A stretch of DNA of 9,290 bases from the NCBI GenBank assembly GCA_025998475.1, contig BNVZ01000044.1, positions 1 to 9,290 on the forward strand. Reading direction: 5' to 3'. Within the stretch, counting starts at the first letter, position 1; each line of letters begins with the position of its first letter. The position numbers and the translations under genes were made by a program. The DNA comes from Endomicrobiia bacterium (GTDB taxonomy: Bacteria; Elusimicrobiota; Endomicrobiia; Endomicrobiales; Endomicrobiaceae). Positions 1 through 5,854 of this stretch are shown one piece after another. Under the pieces are notes generated by a model. It was not told the DNA's origin. It did no database searches and worked only from the letters and a program-made list of their open reading frames with translations.

Positions 1-2
1 AG

Positions 3-80
3 CTAGATGATTTTTCCCCATTAAGACAAAAAACAAAAAGCATAGATCTTTTATATTTTGACAAAGAATTTGAAATTTAA
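3..80 (+). CDS. 3' end of an unidentified upstream gene (partial)
   Basis: An open frame enters from the left edge and ends at TAA 78-80. It encodes 25 residues beginning LDDFSPLRQK and ending YFDKEFEI. The composition (acidic and aromatic, no low complexity) looks like a genuine protein C-terminus, but 25 residues are too few to name a family. No internal start codon makes sense, so if it is real it is the tail of a gene starting outside the window. About 470 bases of non-coding or decayed sequence separate it from pal. Confidence 0.35.
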   Translation, partial: LDDFSPLRQKTKSIDLLYFDKEFEI

Positions 81-157
81 AAGAATCAAAACAAAAATCC
101 TAAAAATAAAAAAACTAGTGGGGGGGGTATAGACACCCATATGATTTTCTTTCATGA

Positions 158-277
158 GTTTTATCTGTGAGATTCTACAGCGGCTTGACTAAAAAAACTA
201 ATTTTGATAGCATGCTCGCAGGTGATGTTGTAACTGTAGAAAATTGGTTCAAAGCGACAGACAAAAGGAATGTCTAA
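158..277 (+). pseudogene. Relic resembling an RTX/haemolysin-type Ca-binding related domain
   Basis: An open stretch without a usable start reads ...TKKTNFDSMLAGDVVTVENW then FKATDKRNV and stops at 275-277. The pattern D-x-VTV-x-NWF resembles the haemolysin-type calcium-binding related domain (PF06594 type), which follows RTX repeats in secreted proteins. Only about 40 residues remain and no glycine-rich RTX nonapeptides are visible nearby. I read it as a fragment of a decayed surface or secreted protein gene. The family call rests on a short motif and is weak. Confidence 0.3.
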
Positions 278-498
278 ATTATCTCGGTGCCTATGGAGGG
301 GGTGTGGTCTTTAATTCTACTGTTTCTTAGCTGCTTGGAGTTGCCTTGCTCGAAAAAATGGTGAAGGAGGTTTTTGAAGAAGATAAATCTAGTGTTCTTA
401 TAAACTTTGTCAGAGGTAGTGTTGTGGTGTTGCTTGTGGCGTATAATATTTCTTCTTTAAGGAACAGTTTAGTACCATGGACAACAGTCAAAAAATAA
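271..498 (+). pseudogene. Frameshifted coding debris upstream of pal, family unknown
   Basis: This frame differs from that of the preceding relic and overlaps its end. It reads NYLGAYGGGVVFNSTVS, meets an in-frame TAG at 328-330, then stays open from 331 to TAA 496-498 (LLGVALLEKMVKEVFEEDKS..., hydrophobic RGSVVVLLVAYNIS, ending PWTTVKK). The gap-free continuation across the TAG suggests one former gene carrying a nonsense mutation. It may belong with the previous fragment through a frameshift near 271-280. I do not recognise the family. No ATG with a ribosome-binding site opens it. Confidence 0.35.
442..447 (+). promoter_or_regulatory. Possible -10 box for the pal-tolB cluster
   Basis: A perfect TATAAT lies about 100 bases before the pal start codon, in otherwise decayed sequence. 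No good -35 hexamer sits 16-18 bases upstream (GTGTTG at 17-bp spacing) and there is no TG extension. In AT-rich DNA this hexamer is common, so this is only a candidate. Confidence 0.22.
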
Positions 499-547
499 AA
501 AAGGTTTCGTACGTTTGTCATGAAATAATTATTAAAAGGGGATTAAA

Positions 548-1036
548 ATGAAAAAAGGCTTATTGCTGATGTTTGTTGGGGTATTTGTTTTTGTAGCAGG
601 TTGTAAAACACAAGATGTAGAGTCGTCGGATAGTGCAGAGGCGAAAACGATTGCTGCTCCTACTAGTGAGCTTTCCACAAAGGGAGATTCTGATGTTAGT
701 ATGGATTTCAAGACAGTGCATTTTGCTTTTGATAAAAGCGATTTAACAGATGATGCGTTGGAAACATTGAAAGAAAATGCTAAGTATTTGAAAGATAATT
801 CCGAGTTAACGATTACCATTGAAGGTCATACCGATAACAGGGGAACATCGGAGTATAATCTAGCTTTAGGTCAGCGCAGAGCTGATAAAGTTAAAGAATA
901 TTATGTTCAGCTTGGAGTCGCAAATGATAGAATCAAAACGACTTCTTATGGTCGCGAAAAACCTGTAGATACGGATAAGAATGAGTCTGCATACTCAAGA
1001 AACAGAAGAGCTGAAACGAAAAAATCAACGAAATAA
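548..1036 (+). CDS. pal: Peptidoglycan-associated lipoprotein Pal
   Basis: 162 residues. The protein starts with a lipoprotein signal (MKKGLLLMFVGVF) and lipobox V16-A17-G18-C19, so it should be acylated at Cys19. Lys20 after the cysteine fits outer-membrane sorting. A low-complexity linker (about 20-50) leads to an OmpA-like domain (about 55-160) with the hallmark GHTDNRGTSEYN at 93-104. Asp96 and Arg111, 15 residues apart, match the pair that binds the diaminopimelate stem peptide in this family. Known role: it anchors the outer membrane to peptidoglycan and is released or mobilised by TolB. The start is set by AAAAGGGG at 534-541, 6 bases before ATG. The gene is first of a same-strand cluster, with cpoB starting 6 bases after its stop. 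Its length is typical for Pal. Confidence 0.95.
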   Translation: MKKGLLLMFVGVFVFVAGCKTQDVESSDSAEAKTIAAPTSELSTKGDSDVSMDFKTVHFAFDKSDLTDDALETLKENAKYLKDNSELTITIEGHTDNRGTSEYNLALGQRRADKVKEYYVQLGVANDRIKTTSYGREKPVDTDKNESAYSRNRRAETKKSTK

Positions 1037-1042
1037 AAGTAA

Positions 1043-1735
1043 ATGAGAAAAAAGGGTAGTTTTGTATTATTGTGTTTTGTTATTATGGCATTAGGTTTAA
1101 TAGGATGCGTGCCTGTGCATGTAGTTGCAAGCTTGAAGGGCGAGGTGTCTCAACTACAAATACAATATAGAGAACTCCAGCAAAACCATGCTGATTTATA
1201 TGCAAAAGTGGACTCTTCGTTAACGAATCTTGGTGCTCTTGACACTTCGGTTCGAGATTTACAGGATAAGGTTTCCATATTAAATCAAGCTCCAAATTTA
1301 AATGAGATGAAGGCAAAATATGTTAAGGATGATTGTACGAAATCCGATTTGCCTTCATCTGTTTATCAGAATGCTTATGGGGATTATTCAATGGGAAAAT
1401 ATGATGTTGCGTGTTCAGAATTTCAATCTTTCGTAGGTAAATATCCAAATGCAGAACTTGCTCCGCAAGCGCAGTTTTATATGGGAGAATGTTATTATTC
1501 GCGCGGTATGTTTGATAAAGCGCTTGAAGAGTATGATAAGGTAGAAGAACATTATAAAAGATCGGACTTGGTGTCATTGGCAAGACTTAAAATGGCTATG
1601 TGTTATGAAATGCTCGGCAAAAGTGATGAATCGTCAGGTGTTTTGTCATCGATATTAAAAGATTTCCCCCAAAGTCCGGAGGCTTCAAGGGCGAAAGAAA
1701 AGATTAGAACAAATAGAAATGTTCAGACAAGATGA
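1043..1735 (+). CDS. cpoB: Cell-division coordinator CpoB/YbgF, here as a lipoprotein
   Basis: 230 residues. The N-terminus has a signal with lipobox L19-I20-G21-C22, so this homologue appears membrane-anchored; the well-studied enterobacterial CpoB is a soluble periplasmic protein. Residues about 30-82 have the heptad-like, Gln/Leu-rich pattern of the trimerising coiled coil. Residues about 107-222 hold three TPR-like repeats (AYGDYSMGKYDVA, AQFYMGECYYSRGMFDKA, ARLKMAMCYEMLGKSDES) in the order typical of YbgF. Known role: it links outer-membrane constriction by Tol-Pal with septal peptidoglycan synthesis. It follows pal by 6 bases with no clear Shine-Dalgarno sequence, which suggests translational coupling. 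Its last 17 bases overlap the next gene. The position after pal matches the tol-pal gene set. Confidence 0.88.
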   Translation: MRKKGSFVLLCFVIMALGLIGCVPVHVVASLKGEVSQLQIQYRELQQNHADLYAKVDSSLTNLGALDTSVRDLQDKVSILNQAPNLNEMKAKYVKDDCTKSDLPSSVYQNAYGDYSMGKYDVACSEFQSFVGKYPNAELAPQAQFYMGECYYSRGMFDKALEEYDKVEEHYKRSDLVSLARLKMAMCYEMLGKSDESSGVLSSILKDFPQSPEASRAKEKIRTNRNVQTR

Positions 1736-2561
1736 CTTTTTACCGTACTTAGTATTTTCGATACTCTTGCATATTTCGGTTCTTTACTTTGCCTCGTATG
1801 ATAGAAAAAATCATGTTTATCTGACTTCTCCCATAGAAGTTACTTTTTATTCTTCGTCGCGGCAAACGTCGGGTCAGTCAATTTCGGAGCCTTCGTCAGA
1901 CTATAATCAGAAAACATCACGGCAGGTGTCGGATCAACCATCGTCGGAGGCTTCTGCGGGTCATGATGTGGAAACGACTGCTTCACAAACAAAAGAAGAT
2001 ATTGTCATAAAAAGAGATAATCAAAAAAAATCAACAAAAGAAAAATCAAAAATCCAAACAAAAAAAGCAACTGTGCGGTCTGTAAAACAAATTGCTAGAA
2101 ACCAAACCGGAACCGGAAAAGGAAGTTCTTCAAGTGGTAACGGTAGCAGTATTGAAACTATTCGGTCTGCTGGTAACGGTAGCAGTATTGAAACTATTCG
2201 ACCTGCAGATCCGTTATTATCATCCACAGGCACAGGTTCGTTGTATGGAAATCCCTCTTTCGATACTCAGAATTTTAAATATTCTTATTATGCTGATCAA
2301 ACAATAAGAAAAATTAGTAGTAATTGGAGATGGGCCGAAGATTATGGCGGTAATTTTAGATCTGTTGTTTATTTTAGAATCAACAGAGACGGGACTGTAT
2401 ATAATATTTCAATAAAGGAATCCTCAGGTAATAGTGAATTTGATAAAGATGCTTTAGATGCAATACGCAGAGTGGCTTCTTTTCCTGAATTACCTGAGGA
2501 TTACAATGAGGAATCATTAGGAGTTTTTTTTGAATTTAATTTGATAAAAAAGATGCTTTAG
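1719..2561 (+). CDS. TonB/TolA-like energy-transducing protein with altered C-terminus
   Basis: 280 residues. A short cytoplasmic tip is followed by one membrane segment (about 9-25, LPYLVFSILLHISVLYF), a long Ser/Gln/Lys-rich periplasmic linker (about 45-170) and a TonB-type C-terminal domain (about 188-275). Diagnostic are I-x-x-x-W (around 197-205), FRINRDGTVYNISIKESSG (219-237), FDKDALDAIRR (241-251) and F-PELP (255-259). Position between cpoB and tolB suggests that it fills the TolA role, coupling inner-membrane proton force (TolQR) to TolB/Pal; a TonB role cannot be excluded. It starts inside cpoB with a 17-base overlap. The linker has two internal duplications. A tandem duplication at the 3' end moved the stop: the frame now ends NLIKKML, where the duplicated copy implies an ancestral KLFRN. 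The fold's core strands are retained. Confidence 0.85.
   Translation: MFRQDDFLPYLVFSILLHISVLYFASYDRKNHVYLTSPIEVTFYSSSRQTSGQSISEPSSDYNQKTSRQVSDQPSSEASAGHDVETTASQTKEDIVIKRDNQKKSTKEKSKIQTKKATVRSVKQIARNQTGTGKGSSSSGNGSSIETIRSAGNGSSIETIRPADPLLSSTGTGSLYGNPSFDTQNFKYSYYADQTIRKISSNWRWAEDYGGNFRSVVYFRINRDGTVYNISIKESSGNSEFDKDALDAIRRVASFPELPEDYNEESLGVFFEFNLIKKML
1860..1979 (+). repeat. Imperfect 60-bp tandem repeat in the transducer linker
   Basis: Two adjacent 60-base units, 1860-1919 and 1920-1979, encode 20-residue blocks at 48-67 and 68-87. The blocks begin RQTSGQSISEPSS and RQVSDQPSSEAS. The units are diverged but keep the phase and the positions of the Ser/Gln/Glu residues. This is old linker growth by in-frame duplication. 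Confidence 0.6.
2136..2207 (+). repeat. Near-perfect 36-bp tandem repeat in the transducer linker
   Basis: Units 2136-2171 and 2172-2207 encode GNGSSIETIRSA and GNGSSIETIRPA (residues 140-151 and 152-163). The first 29 bases are identical and only a few differ after that, so this duplication is recent. It is in frame and lengthens the periplasmic linker by 12 residues. Confidence 0.9.
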
Positions 2562-2643
2562 ATGCAATACGCAGAGTGGCTTCTTTTCCTGAATTACCTG
2601 AGGATTACAATGAGGAATCATTAGGAGTTTTTTTTGAATTTAA
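2448..2643 (+). repeat. 92-bp perfect direct duplication of the transducer 3' end
   Basis: Copy 1 (2448-2539) and copy 2 (2552-2643) are identical over 92 bases, including the run of eight T. A preceding TTTGATAAA is also shared (2439-2447 and 2540-2548), with three extra A before copy 2. The 104-base offset is not a multiple of three, so copy 2 lies in another frame from the coding copy 1. Perfect identity points to a very recent event. Confidence 0.95.
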
Positions 2644-2659
2644 ATTGTTTAGGAATTGA
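2552..2659 (+). pseudogene. Displaced original 3' end of the transducer gene
   Basis: This second copy reads from GAT 2552 as DALDAIRRVASF...GVFFEFKLFRN and stops at TGA 2657-2659, three bases before the tolB start. It is most likely the ancestral gene end, left untranslated when the duplication placed a new TAG at 2559-2561. It also separates tolB from the working stop codon by about 100 bases. It would be translated only if ribosomes shift -1 at the A AAA AAG heptamer, 2546-2552. Confidence 0.7.
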
Positions 2660-2662
2660 ATA

Positions 2663-3979
2663 ATGAAAAAAATATTTCTTTTTCTTTTGATTGTCGTATT
2701 TTCTATTTTGCCATGTTACGCTCAGAATAGTGTTTATTTGTCTATTTCGGCTACAGGAAATAGATCCGATATTGCGTTGGAACATTTTATACCGACCAAT
2801 AAAAATGAAAATACTTTAAAGTTTGCAGGTATTTTAAGAGGAATAATAGAAAATGATCTCATTCTTTCAAGATATTTCAATATAATACAGACAACGCCTG
2901 AAGATTCCGGAATACAGGCAATGTCGGTGTCTAAAAATTCCGAACTTGCTTTTAAGGAAAAATTGCTTTCTTGGAAAAAGAAAGGCGTTTCGGCGCTTCT
3001 TACAGGTACCGTTGCAAATAATGGTGATAATCTTGTTCTTGAAGTAAAAATGATTGATATTGTTACAGGTGAGACTATATGGAACCATAAATACAAAAAT
3101 AAATCTTTAAACCACAGATATCTAGCTCATGAAGCAAGCGATGAAATTATCAAAAGATTTACCGGAGAGATCGGCATAGCTCGTTCAAAGATAGTTTTTG
3201 TAAATGACAGTACAAGATTTAAAGAATTATATATTGCTGATTATGACGGATACAATCTCCGCCGACTGACAAAAGATAATAAAATAAATATTCTTCCAAA
3301 ATGGTCTACGAATGGAGATCAAATAATTTATACAGGTTATTTGCGCAATAATCCTGATTTGTTTGTTTTAAATCTTACAAAGAGCAAGAGAAGTATTATT
3401 TCAAAATATCAAGGGCTTAATGTAACAGGGACATTTGCTCCTGATGGTAAAAAAATACTTCTTACTTTATCAAGAGAGAAACAACCTAATTTATACTTAA
3501 TAAATACCTCGGGTGAAATACTTCGGCAAGTAACGGTTGGCCCATGTATTGATACAAGTCCGTCGTTTGCTCCAAACGGACAGGAGATAGTGTTTATTTC
3601 GGATAGATATGGGTATCCGCAGCTATATATAATGAATATTGACGGTGGAAATGTAAGGAGACTTACAACAAGTGGTTCTTGTGACTCACCTGCTTGGTCT
3701 CCACGTGGTGATAAAATTGTTTTTACTATGCGTCAGGCAAGGGGAAGCTATGATTTGTATGTTTATGATTTATCAACGGCTAGAATAACAAAACTTACAA
3801 ATAATCAAGGAAATAATGAAAATCCTACATGGTCTCCAGATGGCAGGTTTGTTGTATTTTATTCAAACAGATCAGGCAAAGGTGAAATTTATATAATGGC
3901 TATTGACGGATCAGGAACAAGAAAACTTGTGGAAATTCCAGGAATATCTTATACTCCATCATGGTCGCCAGTTTTATAG
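2663..3979 (+). CDS. tolB: Periplasmic Tol-Pal protein TolB
   Basis: 438 residues, close to the usual TolB length of about 430. It has a Sec signal peptide (MKKIFLFLLIVVFSILPCYA, likely cut after Ala20). Cys18 is not in a valid lipobox because Pro precedes it. The N-terminal TolB domain covers about 22-165, including LLTGTV and GETIWNHKY. A six-bladed PD40-type beta-propeller follows (about 175-438), with blade motifs LPKWSTNGDQIIYTG, FAPDGKKILLT, SFAPNGQEIVFISDR, AWSPRGDKIVFT, TWSPDGRFVVFYSNR and TPSWSP. Known role: it binds Pal through the propeller and TolA through its N-terminus, regulating Pal mobility at division sites. AGGA at 2651-2654, 8 bases before ATG, supports this start. No convincing terminator follows. 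TolQ and TolR, its usual partners, are not in the window. Confidence 0.95.
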   Translation: MKKIFLFLLIVVFSILPCYAQNSVYLSISATGNRSDIALEHFIPTNKNENTLKFAGILRGIIENDLILSRYFNIIQTTPEDSGIQAMSVSKNSELAFKEKLLSWKKKGVSALLTGTVANNGDNLVLEVKMIDIVTGETIWNHKYKNKSLNHRYLAHEASDEIIKRFTGEIGIARSKIVFVNDSTRFKELYIADYDGYNLRRLTKDNKINILPKWSTNGDQIIYTGYLRNNPDLFVLNLTKSKRSIISKYQGLNVTGTFAPDGKKILLTLSREKQPNLYLINTSGEILRQVTVGPCIDTSPSFAPNGQEIVFISDRYGYPQLYIMNIDGGNVRRLTTSGSCDSPAWSPRGDKIVFTMRQARGSYDLYVYDLSTARITKLTNNQGNNENPTWSPDGRFVVFYSNRSGKGEIYIMAIDGSGTRKLVEIPGISYTPSWSPVL

Positions 3980-4002
3980 TCAATCAACTTCTGTACTAGT
4001 AA

Positions 4003-4173
4003 ATTTTTGCTACTTTAAATTTTCGAACTGATTTTGGCTATTTTACAAGAGACAATATTTTGAAATATTTGCCAAATAAAACAGACAAAAGTTGGTTGGA
4101 TAAACGGACAGCCTTGAAAATAAAAATTGCGGTGTTGGTGATTCTGGTGGTTTTCATGTTGATTGTATATAGC
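4003..4173 (+). pseudogene. C-terminal relic of an inner-membrane protein, unidentified
   Basis: An open frame without an ATG runs from after TAA 4000-4002 to TAA 4171-4173. It reads NFRTDFGYFTRDNILKYLPN, KTDKSWLDKRTALKIK and then a clear membrane segment IAVLVILVVFMLIVYS. A possible TTG start at 4060 has no Shine-Dalgarno sequence. The basic stretch before one hydrophobic helix looks like the N- or C-terminal anchor of an inner-membrane protein. I do not recognise the family. It may be a remnant of a gene once downstream of tolB. Confidence 0.35.
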
Positions 4174-4181
4174 TAAATCGC

Positions 4182-4242
4182 TTGAAGTTGCACCGTAAAG
4201 AATAAGAAGATATGCTCCTCCTGTGAGATGGTGTAATTTCAA
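4182..4242. repeat. Long inverted repeat (13-bp arms)
   Basis: TTGAAGTTGCACC (4182-4194) faces GGTGTAATTTCAA (4230-4242). As plus-strand RNA all 13 positions can pair, two of them as G-U. The loop is about 35 bases and includes CTCCTCC. No T-run follows, so it is not a standard terminator. It may be a relic of a small mobile repeat or a structured RNA; function unknown. Confidence 0.5.
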
Positions 4243-4412
4243 CTGATTTGGCTGTAGTAAACAACTTAAACAATGGCATTACATATACCTTAATCTTAAT
4301 ACTTTTACCAATCTTTCATGAAAATCTTATATACTGAGGGTGCTATCTTTCTATCTTCTTTTATATCAATACTATAAGTTGGTTTACTTGCAGTGCAGTT
4401 TATGGGTAAGTC

Positions 4413-4455
4413 AAAAAAAAGCAGGTGTAAAGAAAATTTTCTCTTACCTGTGCTT
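4413..4455 (-). terminator. Terminator-like hairpin read on the minus strand
   Basis: On the plus strand, AAGCAGGTGTAAAG at 4419 onward pairs imperfectly with TCTCTTACCTGTGCTT ending at 4455, around a central AAAATTTT. A run of eight A (4413-4420) precedes it, so minus-strand transcripts would end in a hairpin plus a U-run. The stem has bulges and an AT-rich centre. No minus-strand gene lies to the right, so its use is unclear. Confidence 0.35.
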
Positions 4456-4505
4456 GCGCTGATCAGAAATCTAATGTTTGCAGGCAATCTTTATACGGAG
4501 TAGCA

Positions 4506-5840
4506 ATGAAATATTTAAATACGTTTGGTTTATTGGCAATTTGTATATGTTTAATAGTAGGGTCAAATATTATTTTCTATTCTCCAATACATCTTTATGA
4601 TTTAATTACCGGACTTCAATCTGCAGACTTTTCAATAACATGGCCTGGAATAAGAATCTTTATAGAGCCTTTTTATTCTTTTGCATTTTATATCCTTGCT
4701 TTAAATAGAGATTTTTACAAACCTGTTGTAATTTCATGGATTTTATGGGTTTTGGGAATTATTTTTGTTTACTGCTTAATTTATAAGAAAAGTGTAAAAC
4801 AGATGTTAGTAAATATGGCTTACTCCGTTATGATTCTTTTTACGGTGTTTTCTTTTGTGGCTTTAATTCCAATTCCTGGTCCCAAACTTGAAAAACCTAA
4901 AGGATATATTGCAGTTGATATACATTCGCACACGCTCAGATCTCATGATAATGTCGCTCCTGAAAGTATAAGTTTGAAAGCTCATTTATGGCAGGGTTTT
5001 GATGCTTTTTTTAATACTGAACATAATCATTCCAAGGGGTTTTTGACATTTCCAGCTGATACAAGATATAAAATAGTCTATCCTGGGATGCAGATGCGAA
5101 CGAAAGATGGAGTTTCTGTTATTCTTCTATCTCAAAAAGAATTTAATGGCTATGATTATGAAAATATGTCTCTTGAAGATCTTATGAAAAAGGCGCATGA
5201 AAATAATATGTTTGTCGTGATGCCTCATTGGTGGAAGTGGCACGAACATACTTTTGCGAAACTCAAAGATATTGGTATAGATGGTTTTGAAATATACAAT
5301 TGCGGGTATAGGTATTTTGACAAAAATGAACAAAAATCCATGATAAGTTTTGCAAAAGAAAATAATTTGACAATGTTTGGCGTTACGGATTGGCATGGCT
5401 GGGGATATATGTCTGACGTTTGGACTGTTTTTGAAGGCAATACTTTGGAAAATATAGAGATACAGCTTTTGAAAAAGCCTAAAACAAAAGTGCTTTTATA
5501 CAGAAGAGAACAATCGGGATCCGTTATAAGGTTTATTTTTGAACCTTTCTATGCTTTTTATTATTACATAAGCAATGTAACTTTAAAATATCTAATATCA
5601 TTTACAATCTGGATTATAGCAGTGTTTTTAATTTTTAAAAGTCGTTTTTTTAAGTATATAAAAAAATATTTGCCGGTTTTTATGGTGGTAGTTTGTGTTC
5701 TCGGAGCCATTTACTTTTGTATAATCGTAAGACCATTTACCGATACAAATACAATCGTAATGAAATCTGTAATACCTGCTTTGGCGGGATTTTGCGTATT
5801 ATGGCTTATTTTGTGTAAGAGCAACAACAATTGTTTGTGA
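4506..5840 (+). CDS. Polytopic membrane protein with central PHP metal-dependent hydrolase domain
   Basis: 444 residues. About three or four hydrophobic segments (roughly 5-25, 50-93, 102-122) precede a PHP domain (about 135-320), and about three or four more follow (342-380, 388-408, 418-437). PHP metal ligands are visible: D138-I-H140-S-H142-T, then T171-E172-H173-N-H175, P240-H241 and D295-W-H297. PHP domains are metal-dependent phosphoesterases or related hydrolases; the substrate here is unknown. The domain probably faces one side of the inner membrane, with side unclear. The N- and C-terminal membrane parts resemble each other (IRIFIEPFYSFAFYI at 49-63, IRFIFEPFYAFYYYI at 341-355). GGAG at 4497-4500 sets the start. 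A small CNBD-like gene starts 14 bases after the stop, probably in one operon. I know of no gene name for this architecture. Confidence 0.8.
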   Translation: MKYLNTFGLLAICICLIVGSNIIFYSPIHLYDLITGLQSADFSITWPGIRIFIEPFYSFAFYILALNRDFYKPVVISWILWVLGIIFVYCLIYKKSVKQMLVNMAYSVMILFTVFSFVALIPIPGPKLEKPKGYIAVDIHSHTLRSHDNVAPESISLKAHLWQGFDAFFNTEHNHSKGFLTFPADTRYKIVYPGMQMRTKDGVSVILLSQKEFNGYDYENMSLEDLMKKAHENNMFVVMPHWWKWHEHTFAKLKDIGIDGFEIYNCGYRYFDKNEQKSMISFAKENNLTMFGVTDWHGWGYMSDVWTVFEGNTLENIEIQLLKKPKTKVLLYRREQSGSVIRFIFEPFYAFYYYISNVTLKYLISFTIWIIAVFLIFKSRFFKYIKKYLPVFMVVVCVLGAIYFCIIVRPFTDTNTIVMKSVIPALAGFCVLWLILCKSNNNCL

Positions 5841-5854
5841 GAAAAGGAAAACAT

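Larger units (their letters stand above)
3980..4505. other. 526-bp gene-poor gap between tolB and the PHP gene
   Basis: No intact gene was found on either strand. The gap contains a short membrane-protein relic (4003-4173), a 13-bp inverted repeat with a 35-base loop (4182-4242) and a minus-strand terminator-like hairpin (4413-4455). A minus-strand open frame at 4305-4487 has no visible ribosome-binding site and no family I recognise. The last bases carry the Shine-Dalgarno GGAG (4497-4500) of the next gene. Confidence 0.6.

Noticed and set aside
1860..2207. CRISPR-like repeat array
   Set aside because: The repeats are directly adjacent, in frame and only two units each, with no spacers; they are coding linker duplications.
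2092..2307. Plus-strand ORF of 71 codons within the transducer gene
   Set aside because: It is out of frame with the clear TonB-like protein, and its repeats (VTVAVLKLF) only mirror the 36-bp tandem repeat.
3980..4020. Possible terminator after tolB
   Set aside because: Only a weak AGTA/TACT pairing around AATTTTTGC with no GC-rich stem; not enough to call.
4305..4487. Minus-strand ORF of 60 codons (MPANIRFLISAS...)
   Set aside because: No ribosome-binding site, no recognised motif, and it contains the terminator-like hairpin. It may be a relic but cannot be supported as a gene.
5831..5854. TTG start at 5831 for the CNBD-like gene
   Set aside because: It overlaps the PHP gene and has no Shine-Dalgarno sequence; ATG 5855 has AAAGGA at good spacing and matches the domain start.
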